DNA from: Verrucomicrobiota bacterium
Lineage (GTDB): Bacteria; Verrucomicrobiota; Verrucomicrobiia; Limisphaerales; UBA8199
Direction of reading: 5' to 3'
Length of the DNA stretch: 36,015 nucleotides
NCBI GenBank assembly: GCA_003176045.1
Contig: PSRM01000365.1
Coordinates: 1 to 36,015, forward strand
Below, one piece after another: positions 1-7,700 of this stretch. The notes under the pieces are model-generated. The model searched no databases. It was not told the DNA's origin and saw nothing but the letters and a program-made list of their open reading frames with translations. Positions within the stretch are counted from its first letter, which is position 1. Every line of letters starts with the position of its first letter. The position numbers were made by a program, and so were the translations under genes.

Positions 1-545
1 AAAGCCGAGGGCACATCTGCGATGTCCTTGATCACCAGAGGCAGCAGCGCGACGAAACAGGCGATGAACAAGAAGCCGATCTTCTGAGTTTCCTCGGTGC
101 CGAACCAGGTCATGCTCAGCGGGATAAATACCACTATAGGCACGTAAGCGCCCGCCAGGGACAATGGGCGGAAGAACGCCGCGATGGGGCGGAAGGTCGC
201 CATATAGACGCCGAGCGGGATGGCGATGACGGCCGCCAGAAGAAATCCCGCGGTCACCCGCAACCACGAGGCAAAAATGCAACGCTCCAATCCCTGTTGG
301 AAATGGAGGGACGGAAAGGAACGAAGGACTTCCATAGGACCCGGGAGAATAATCGGGTGGACCAAACGCGTCTCAGGTCCGCCACGAGTGAGAAACCACC
401 ACACCAGCATTAACAGACCGACCATCAGCGCAGTCAATCCGAAAGTCCTGGCGTATGAGAGTTCTGACCGGACGCGGAATTTGGCCAGGCGCACCAGCAA
501 TGTCAGCGCCGCTACGAAGACCAGTGCATAGAGGAGAAAGGTCAT
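1..545 (-). CDS. ABC transporter permease, NitT/TauT (SsuC/TauC) type, partial
   Basis: The minus strand reads open from an ATG at 545 to the window edge, giving 181 codons of an integral membrane protein. Hydrophobic stretches lie near residues 2-18 and 38-55. They are followed by a segment with ILPGPMEVL, the linker usual before the conserved TM domain in SsuC/TauC permeases, and then by WLRVTAGFLLAAVIAIPLG, the classic start of the BPD_transp_1 fold. The EAA loop that contacts the ATPase would lie beyond the edge. The gene sits 73 bp downstream of a solute-binding/OmpA fusion on the same strand, so it is probably the membrane channel for that protein. The substrate cannot be read from the sequence. 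The start is the first ATG; no good Shine-Dalgarno precedes it. Family call is firm, exact start less so. Confidence 0.85.
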   Translation of the reverse strand, partial: MTFLLYALVFVAALTLLVRLAKFRVRSELSYARTFGLTALMVGLLMLVWWFLTRGGPETRLVHPIILPGPMEVLRSFPSLHFQQGLERCIFASWLRVTAGFLLAAVIAIPLGVYMATFRPIAAFFRPLSLAGAYVPIVVFIPLSMTWFGTEETQKIGFLFIACFVALLPLVIKDIADVPSA

Positions 546-618
546 TGTGGGCGCCGAGCTAACGCCGGCGATTGGGATCCAGCGCGTGCCGCTTCAGGGA
601 GGGTTGCTCGTCTGCGAC

Positions 619-2355
619 TCAAGATCCCGACTCCAGCGGAAACACCTTAACCTCGACGCGCCGGTTCTTTTTGTTGTGTTCGGGATTGCTGTTGTCAGTG
701 CAGGCAGGCAGGGGATTGTCCCAGCCGTTCCCGACCACTTTGAATTTGTTGGGATCAAATTTGTACTTGTCCATGATGGCTTTGCGGACGGAGTCTGCGC
801 GGTCGTATGAGAGGCGCCGGACCATGTCGGTGGGCACTATCCCCTTCTTACTGGCATCGGTGTTTCCCTCGATGATGATATAGGCATTGCCAAATTTGCC
901 GGCAAGCTTGCCGATTTCCTCCAGCGTTCCGGGGATAGTAGCGTCGTACTGCGGGTTCAGTTCGAAGCTGTTGGGCTCAAAGGCGATCATGACCGCTTTG
1001 GTGAGCACCTGGCCACTGCCGGCTTCGGCGCTCATTTTCATGAGGGCGTCGGGCTTGAATGTTGGCTGAGAGAGATCGCGAACGTCTTTGTATTCCTCTG
1101 ATAGCGCCGCCAGGACGGTATGAGCCTTCACGCGATTGGCTGGAACACTGGTAGGAATCGTTCCGAGTGATTTATAGATGGTGCAGGCACTGTTCCAGAT
1201 AACTTCGAAGTTCGCAGGATTGAAAGGATCGAGGAAAAACTTCGAGTTCTCGCGGTAATTGGTGAGATGAGCGTCCCCTTCGGTGATACCGCCGTCCTTG
1301 CCGATCATGTTCTTGCAGTCCTCAACGGGAAGACTAAACGCCGTGGCCAGGCCCTGCGCCGCGCGGCCCGGGTCCTTGCGCACCATGTCCATGCCTTCAA
1401 AAATTCCGCGCACCAGGCCGGAAACGATCTCCGGATGGTCACGATAGAAATCGTTGCGCACGGCCCAAACGTCGGCGATCAGATGATTAGCCGTTCCGGT
1501 CGTGACCACCAGGCGCGATCCTTTGAGCTTGTCAGTGACCTGGTAAATATCCGGGGACCAACCGACGAAGGCATCATAAGAAGAGTCTTGCACGAAAATT
1601 TTTGCGGCCGCAGGCGCATCGGCAGACCATTTAAAATCTATTTCCCCTGGATCAATGCCGGCATCAACCAGCAGCGACATGATCAGATAATGGCTGGGCG
1701 AATTTTGCGCCAGGACGATTTTTTTGCGCTTTCCGCCGGTGGGCCGCAGATCATTGATGCTGCGGATTTCCCCGCGCGCCACCACACCATCGCCGCCACC
1801 GGAGAAATCAATCTGCTGGCAGACGACAGGCACCGTGCGCGAATCCTTGACCAACTCGGGCGCGAAAAGCGCGATCATATCGAGGGTGCCCCAAAGAATG
1901 TGGCTTTGGCCGCTGGCGAACAGGTCGCGGGCTTTGACCGGATCATCGACGATCGCCAGATGAACGTAGAACCCGTACTTTTGTGCAAACACGCTTTGGT
2001 CGCTCGGCTCCAGGCCCGCGTTGGCCATGATAATTGGCGCCCACCCGGGCCAAACGTTTATGGGAAACTGCACAATCAGTTTTCCATCCTTCGTCTCCTT
2101 CTTGTAGTCGCTTACTCCGCTCACCGCCGGAATGCCGGAACGTTCGACCAGGCTCGCGACGTTGGTGCCGGCCAGCAGGGGAATGTCCACCGGCGGTGTT
2201 TTGAGTTTGGCGATTTCTTCCTTAACTTTTACCACGTCCACAGATTGGTTCTGCGGACGGCTCGGCGGCGCAATTTTGTCCCACCAGCGATACAGGCCAA
2301 AACCGACCACTCCGAGCAAGAGGATCGTGAGTACAATTTTTCCGCGAGTTGTCAT
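619..2355 (-). CDS. ABC solute-binding protein fused to C-terminal OmpA domain
   Basis: This 578-residue protein has three parts. Residues 5-22 form an N-terminal membrane anchor or signal segment. Residues ~95-400 form an NMT1/SsuA-like periplasmic binding fold, with INVWPGWAPIIMANA, the SGQSHILWGTLDM segment and an SPSHYLIMSLL helix. Residues ~450-572 form an OmpA-like peptidoglycan-binding domain: IIIEGNTDASKKG, the LSYDRADSVRK helix and a terminal NKKNRRVEVKVF that carries the conserved diaminopimelate-binding Arg. A receptor tethered to peptidoglycan is an unusual partner for an importer permease, yet the permease is the next gene. I chose the ATG at 2355 because longer versions run back into the upstream gene and through a tandem repeat. 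The fusion architecture is known in annotated genomes ('substrate-binding/OmpA family'), but its ligand is not. Confidence 0.88.
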   Translation of the reverse strand: MTTRGKIVLTILLLGVVGFGLYRWWDKIAPPSRPQNQSVDVVKVKEEIAKLKTPPVDIPLLAGTNVASLVERSGIPAVSGVSDYKKETKDGKLIVQFPINVWPGWAPIIMANAGLEPSDQSVFAQKYGFYVHLAIVDDPVKARDLFASGQSHILWGTLDMIALFAPELVKDSRTVPVVCQQIDFSGGGDGVVARGEIRSINDLRPTGGKRKKIVLAQNSPSHYLIMSLLVDAGIDPGEIDFKWSADAPAAAKIFVQDSSYDAFVGWSPDIYQVTDKLKGSRLVVTTGTANHLIADVWAVRNDFYRDHPEIVSGLVRGIFEGMDMVRKDPGRAAQGLATAFSLPVEDCKNMIGKDGGITEGDAHLTNYRENSKFFLDPFNPANFEVIWNSACTIYKSLGTIPTSVPANRVKAHTVLAALSEEYKDVRDLSQPTFKPDALMKMSAEAGSGQVLTKAVMIAFEPNSFELNPQYDATIPGTLEEIGKLAGKFGNAYIIIEGNTDASKKGIVPTDMVRRLSYDRADSVRKAIMDKYKFDPNKFKVVGNGWDNPLPACTDNSNPEHNKKNRRVEVKVFPLESGS

Positions 2356-2363
2356 AGCAGGCC

Positions 2364-2394
2364 TTGGATAATTGGATAATTGGATTGTTGGATG
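2364..2394. repeat. short tandem repeat, ~8-nt unit
   Basis: The 43-bp gap between the PspA-like gene and the solute-binding/OmpA gene is almost filled by degenerate copies of TTGGATAA/TTGGATTG (about 4 units). It lies just upstream of the start at 2355, where it could affect translation of the second gene. It is one of many unrelated short tandem arrays in this window. Confidence 0.8.
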
Positions 2395-2398
2395 GACT

Positions 2399-3154
2399 TC
2401 ACGTTTCTGCGATCTTCTGCCGCTCCGGAGCCGGCGGGGCAGGGGACGACGCGGCAGCCGCAGGCTGAACCAGGCCCATCTTCTTTTTATATTCCTGGAA
2501 AAGCATGGCGCCGCGGGCTTTGCGGGCTTCCTGCTGCCGGGCGACGCCGCTGCCCATTTCTTTTGCCAGATCAAGTGTGGCCCGCATCTGGCCTTCGCCG
2601 GCGGCGGCCGATTGGCGCAGTTGCTGCATGGATTGGCCCATCTCGCCGCCCATCATTCCTTGCAGCTCGGTGATCGAACTCTTCATCATGCCGGAAAGGT
2701 TTTCGAGTGACCGGCCAATCGCCACTTTGGCTTTGACGGCCTCGAATTCGCGCTGGAATTTCTGAATCTCGCGCAAGCTCTCGGCGATGATCTCGGTATT
2801 CTGCTTGTAAAGTTGCTCGAGATTGTCGGCCTGCGCTTTGTTGTCGTTGAGGTCGCTTTCGAGCGACGCCAGTTCTTCGGCATAGTGAGAGCCATTGGCT
2901 TCGTCGTTAGCGGCGGCAGCCGCCTGTAACATGCTTTGCAGCTCCTCACGCTGCCGCTCCTGGCGCTTGATTTGGTCGCGCAACAGAGCGATCTGTCCCG
3001 CCAACTGGCCGTTGGCGTAATGGGCCTTGTCGGCTTTGGCTTTGGAATCGCGGATGCCTCGCTCGACGACGGCCTGGTTGATGGCATCCGTTTCAGTTGC
3101 CTGCTCGGCCATAAGGCCAAGCCAGATAAACAAACGCTTGATTGCTCGGAACAT
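2399..3154 (-). CDS. PspA/IM30-like coiled-coil protein
   Basis: A 251-residue, highly charged, almost entirely helical protein with no signal peptide. The N terminus MFRAIKRLFIWLGLMAEQ is an amphipathic basic helix of the kind PspA/Vipp1 proteins use to touch the membrane. Long heptad-like coiled coil covers residues ~20-190. The tail after ~222 is Ala/Pro rich. PspA proteins bind stressed inner membranes; that role is inferred here from fold only. A good Shine-Dalgarno (AAAGGAAAA) precedes the ATG at 3154. The gene lies 17 bp after the VWA gene and 43 bp before the solute-binding/OmpA gene, so all are probably co-transcribed. It could instead be a generic coiled-coil protein; I place it in the PspA group with moderate confidence. 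Confidence 0.7.
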   Translation of the reverse strand: MFRAIKRLFIWLGLMAEQATETDAINQAVVERGIRDSKAKADKAHYANGQLAGQIALLRDQIKRQERQREELQSMLQAAAAANDEANGSHYAEELASLESDLNDNKAQADNLEQLYKQNTEIIAESLREIQKFQREFEAVKAKVAIGRSLENLSGMMKSSITELQGMMGGEMGQSMQQLRQSAAAGEGQMRATLDLAKEMGSGVARQQEARKARGAMLFQEYKKKMGLVQPAAAASSPAPPAPERQKIAET

Positions 3155-3171
3155 GGATTTTCCTTTCTTTA

Positions 3172-3909
3172 TTACTTTTTTGGCGGCTCTTCGTCTTCCA
3201 GCAGAATTTTCTTCTGCAAAATGAATTCGAGCTGTGAGTTTAACTCTTTTTCGTTCGAGGCGCTTACAACCGTTGCGCCCATCTTCTTGACTGAAGCAAA
3301 CACTTTTGCGTCCACATCGAACGCGATAAAGTGCACGGATATGCCTGACTGGCCAGCCTCAGCGCGCTGCTTGAGTTTGGGCAGCACGTCTGCGGGAGAC
3401 GGGCCCAGGGTATTCATTCCGTCGGTGATGATCAGCACATGCTTGCGCGACAGCGAAGAGCCCAGGACCCGGCCGCCCGCGGTGTTCAAGGCGTTTCCAA
3501 GCGGAGTTGCCCCGCGCGGGTCGGAGAAGTCCCGGGCGAAGCTCTTAAGCGCCTCGGCGTCGAACGGCCCGAACTTCACCGCCTCGCGGGCGCCATTCCC
3601 CTTGAACACAAAGAGGCCGGCCTCGATTCTTCGAGGGCTGCTGGACGAATTATTGGTCAAGAAGCTCTCAATATGGCTCGCCACGGCTAGCAAGGCACGG
3701 TTTGCAATGACGTATTTTGGCGTCCGGCCGCCTGCAGCATCAGGCACCAACTCATTCATGCTGCCGGACGTATCGTAAATGATTGCCAATGCCACGCCGT
3801 CGGTTTCCGCGCCCCGGGTGAGGCTCAAACAACCGAGAATGGTCCAGATTCCCAAGCAAAAGCGTAGCTTAACCAGTCCCATAGGGTTCATCGTTATACG
3901 GTGTTTCAT
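3172..3909 (-). CDS. exported von Willebrand factor A domain protein
   Basis: A 245-residue protein with a signal peptide (hydrophobic core around residues 18-31, cleavage probably near TRGAE). A single VWA domain follows. Metal-ion-dependent adhesion site residues are visible: DTSGS at 46-50, Thr135 in the GATPLG loop and Asp163 in IITDG. VWA domains bind protein partners through this metal site. The C-terminal tail is acidic then basic (EDEEPPKK). It is the first gene of the minus-strand operon with the PspA-like, solute-binding/OmpA and permease genes, so it may assemble or sense something at the periplasmic face of that complex (inference). ATGs at residues 7 and 10 are alternatives; the first has a GAGGG about 13 nt upstream. 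Confidence 0.85.
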   Translation of the reverse strand: MKHRITMNPMGLVKLRFCLGIWTILGCLSLTRGAETDGVALAIIYDTSGSMNELVPDAAGGRTPKYVIANRALLAVASHIESFLTNNSSSSPRRIEAGLFVFKGNGAREAVKFGPFDAEALKSFARDFSDPRGATPLGNALNTAGGRVLGSSLSRKHVLIITDGMNTLGPSPADVLPKLKQRAEAGQSGISVHFIAFDVDAKVFASVKKMGATVVSASNEKELNSQLEFILQKKILLEDEEPPKK

Positions 3910-3982
3910 CTGGAGTCAACCCTCATTTATGTTCTCACGATTGGCATCTATAAAAAGTCAGTTACTTTGTAATTAAAATGGC

Positions 3983-4591
3983 ATGAATGTTTTGATCATT
4001 GTTGACGTGCAAAATGATTTTGTTCCTGGAGGGGCATTGGCTGTGTCTGAGGGCGACCAGGTGGTTCCCGTAATAAACCGGCTCCAGCCGCAGTTCGACT
4101 TAGTGGTTGCCACACAGGATTGGCACCCTGCCAATCATGGCAGTTTCGCTGCTAATCATCCAGGAAAGCGCATCGGAGAAGCCATCAAATTAAATGGACT
4201 GCCTCAAATTCTTTGGCCCGTCCATTGCGTGCAAAACACCCCAGGCGCCGAATTCGTGCGCAGCCTGGACACCGCCCGCGTCACCCGTGTCTTCCAGAAG
4301 GGCACCGATCCTCAAATAGATAGTTATAGTGGATTCTTTGATAACGGCCACCGCAGGGCGACCGGTCTCGACGCCTTTCTCAAGGAGCGCAACGTGACCG
4401 AAGTCTCTGTGGTCGGCCTGGCGACAGATTACTGTGTGAAGTTCACGGCTCTCGATTCCGTGACACTGGGCTTCAAGACTAATTTGATCGAAGAGGCATG
4501 CCGCGGGGTGAATCTCAAGCCGGGCGATGTGGCGCGCGCGCTTGAAGAGATGCGGCGGGCGGGGGTGCAAATTGTGGGAGGTGTTAAATAA
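3983..4591 (+). CDS. pncA: nicotinamidase (PncA family)
   Basis: This 202-residue isochorismatase-fold enzyme hydrolyses nicotinamide to nicotinate and ammonia in NAD salvage, in the cytoplasm. The catalytic triad is visible as Asp8 (IIVDVQNDF), Lys106 (FQKGTDP) and Cys151 (ATDYCVKFTA). Metal ligands are Asp46 and His48 in TQDWHPANHGSFA and His81 in WPVHC. The WPVHCVQNTPGAEF segment and the length are typical of bacterial PncA rather than of other isochorismatase-like hydrolases. Some PncA enzymes also hydrolyse pyrazinamide. It is transcribed away from the VWA operon, with a 73-bp shared upstream region. Its stop codon lies inside a short tandem repeat (see 4583-4706), so the final codons are repeat-derived. 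No clear Shine-Dalgarno is seen. Confidence 0.95.
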   Translation: MNVLIIVDVQNDFVPGGALAVSEGDQVVPVINRLQPQFDLVVATQDWHPANHGSFAANHPGKRIGEAIKLNGLPQILWPVHCVQNTPGAEFVRSLDTARVTRVFQKGTDPQIDSYSGFFDNGHRRATGLDAFLKERNVTEVSVVGLATDYCVKFTALDSVTLGFKTNLIEEACRGVNLKPGDVARALEEMRRAGVQIVGGVK

Positions 4592-4706
4592 GTTAAATAA
4601 GTTTACTGGCTAAATGGGGGCGGCTCGTGCCGGTTGGCCTTGAACTGCCAAACGCAGCTTTCTCCGATTTAATTTAACGATTTAACCCATTTAACTTATT
4701 TAACTT
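4583..4706. repeat. inverted pair of GTTAAAT tandem arrays after pncA
   Basis: Two copies of (A)AGTTAAAT-type tandem repeats face each other, at 4583-4604 and about 4667-4706, separated by ~62 nt. The arms can pair over 16 or more bases, giving a large AT-rich stem. The pncA stop codon TAA is part of the first arm. The stem may act as a transcript 3' stabiliser or terminator, but there is no canonical GC stem plus U run. A direct relative lies at 26347-26386. Confidence 0.75.
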
Positions 4707-4770
4707 TTTGGTTCATCCACCGGGTTTGTTATTTGGATTTTTCCCTCTCGAGTTTATATTTGCCGTCACA

Positions 4771-7700
4771 ATGGTGAAGTCGTCCGGACGGTCGGCGATA
4801 CGCCTGCGCGGCGTGCGCCAGAACAACCTCAAGAATTTCGACCTCGACCTGCCTCTCAACAAGCTGATTGTGGTTACGGGTTTGAGCGGGTCGGGCAAGA
4901 GTTCCCTTGCGTTCGATACCCTGTTCGCTGAGGGGCAACGCAGATACATCGAGACGTTTTCTCCTTACGCCCGGCAATTCCTGGATCGAATGGACAAACC
5001 ACAGGTGGATTCAATCGAAGGAATTCCTCCGGCCATCGCCATCGAACAGCGAAACGCTGTGCGAACCACCCGCTCGACGGTGGGCACGATGACTGAGCTC
5101 TGCGACTACATGAAGATGTTGTGGCCGCACATCGCCCAGCTCCATTGCCGGCAATGCGGCAAACCCGTGCGCAAAGACTCGCCGCAGATGGTGTGGGAAA
5201 CCGTCAAGAGCGTAGAGCGTGGAGCGTGGAGCGTGGAGCATGGAGCGGCGGGGGCGGCAAACACCAAACACCAAACACCGAACACCAGAGAAACCTCAAA
5301 CTCCAAACTTCAAACTTCAAAGAAGCCTCAAGCCTCAACCTTCGACACTGGTTTCGAGCAACCACCGGAGTTTTTGATCACCTTTGATGTGCCGTTGAGC
5401 GACAAGTTGTCTTTCGAAGAAAGCATCGGGCTGGTTGCGAACCGGGGATACCAGCGGCTGCTCATGGGGGGCCAAATCGTTCGATTGGCTGAGTTAGAGA
5501 AGCAAGGGCTGACAGCTTCTCGCTCCAGTTCGCTTACCGTGGTGCAGGACCGGCTCAGAGCTTCGGAAGCAAATCGTGCGCGCTTCATTGAAGCCTGCGA
5601 ACAAGCTTATCATTTCGGCAAAGGTAAGCTGGCGGTTCACTTTCTCGACCGCGATCAACCTGAGGCTGCCGCTTTCGCCGAATCGCCTCAAATGCCCAGT
5701 TCCGAATCACGTTTTACGTTTCACGTTTCACCTTACACTTCTCACGCAACACGCAACACGCAATACGCACTTCGCTTTTCGAATCGCCTCCACTGCGCCG
5801 AGTGCGACATCGAATACAGCGATCCTTCCCCAGCCTTGTTTAGCTTCAACCATCCCGCCGGCGCCTGCCCAACGTGCCGCGGGTTCGGGCGCATTATCAG
5901 CATTGATTACGATCTGGTCATCCCGGACCGCTCCAGGACCCTGGCGCAGGGGGTCGTCAAACCGTGGCTGACAGGCCACGGTCTCGAATCGCATAACGAC
6001 CTGATGCGTGTTGCCAAGCATTTCGAGATTCCAACGAACGTGCCGTTCGAAAAGCTCTCGAAGAAGTGGCAAGACTTTGTCATCGAGGGTGAACCGGATC
6101 ATGGCAAGGACGAGGAGCACCAATGGCCGCGTTCCTGGTACGGCGTAAAGGGCTACTTCCGTTGGCTGGAATCCAAGGCCTACAAAATGCATGTGCGGGT
6201 CATGCTGTCGCGCTATCGCGCTTATACCCCATGTCCGGATTGTCAGGGGAGGAGATTCCGGCCGGAGGCGCTGCTTTATAAAGTCCAAGGTCCAAAGTCC
6301 AAAGCCCAAAGTCCAAGGCCTACAGTCCAAAGTCCACAGTCCACAGTCCACAGTCCACGGTCCACAGTCCACAGTCCACAGTCAGGCCCGCCAGAGGGGC
6401 CATGCCTGTCTGGCCGGTCTGGCGAAGGTTTCACGATCGGGGATTTCTATGCATTACCCGTCCGTGACGCATTGTGCTTCATTGAAGAGCTGCGGGAGCG
6501 AAGGCCTTTCCAACGAACCGATCCGCTCGCTCTGGTTCTCGGTGAGATTCGCTCCCGGTTGCATTACCTCGATGAGGTCGGCCTTGGTTATCTGACACTC
6601 GATCGGCCCACACGCACACTTTCAGGCGGAGAAACCGAGCGAGTAAACCTGACGACGTGCCTGGGTACTCGGCTGGTCAATACGTTGTTTGTTCTCGATG
6701 AACCGAGTGTGGGCCTTCATTCCCGTGATACCGAACGACTGGTCCGCATCCTCAAGCAACTGAGGGATGCTGGCAACACCGTGGTCGTGGTTGAACACGA
6801 ACCGGGTGTCATTCGTGCAGCCGATCAGATCGTGGACCTGGGGCCAGGCCATGGCGCCAGTGGCGGGCAGGTGGTTTTTCAGGGTGCTTACCGGCAAATA
6901 CTCGCTTCAAAGGAATCGCTCACGGGAGAATACCTGAGCGGCCGAAAACAGATTTCTACTCCGGTGCGGAGGGCGGTCCAAGTCCAAAGTCCAAAGTCCA
7001 AAGTCCAAAGACAGACTACCGTCCTCGCCGCGTCTGCTGCTCCTGTGCTCAAGTATGCCTACTCCGCCGAAGCGGTGGCAGGCTTGGCCCTGAATGACGC
7101 GCCTGGGCCCTCGGCCCTCGACCATCGAGCCGTTGGCGCGCCGGAGCGCAGCGTAGTCGGGTCGCTGCTCGACCCTCAGCCCTCGTCCCTCCGGATTTCC
7201 CACGCCACCTCCAACAACCTGCGCGACCTCTCAGTGGAGATTCCGCTGGGTCGTTTTGTTTGCATTACCGGCGTGAGTGGTTCAGGAAAGACAACATTGC
7301 TGCGCGAGGTCCTCTTGCCGGCTCTTTCCGCCAGGCTTAAGTCCGTTCTGCCTGATACAAAGGCCTCCGATCGGCTCTCTACTGCTGGGCCGGAAAATGG
7401 TGACGATGCTGACTCTTCGGCCGATGCGGACTCAGGTATAACCGGGCGGGGAGCGCTCGTCGAAGGATGCGAAGAACTGGGCCGGGTCGTTCTCGTGGAC
7501 CAGGCCGTCCTCGGCAAGACTCCGCGCTCCAATCCCGCGGTCTATATCGGCGCCTTTGATGATATCCGTGAATTTTTCGCGCAATCAGAAGGAGCCAAAC
7601 AGCGTGGCCTGAATGCCAGCGCTTTCAGTTTCAATTCTGCGCAGGGCCAGTGCGAGCGTTGCCGCGGGGCCGGCTTCGAGAAAATCGAGATGCAGTTCCT

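Noticed and set aside
1267..2379. 370-codon open frame on the plus strand
   Set aside because: It is antisense to the solute-binding/OmpA gene, whose domains are clear; composition is that of a shadow frame.
2356..2574. Earlier start of the solute-binding/OmpA gene
   Set aside because: It would overlap the PspA-like gene in another frame and read through a tandem repeat.
4708..4770. Earlier start of uvrA
   Set aside because: The extra 21 residues are hydrophobic and partly encoded by repeat flank; family N terminus begins at 4771.
6281..6384. CRISPR-like array
   Set aside because: Units are 7 bp with no spacers; it is a simple tandem array inside a gene.
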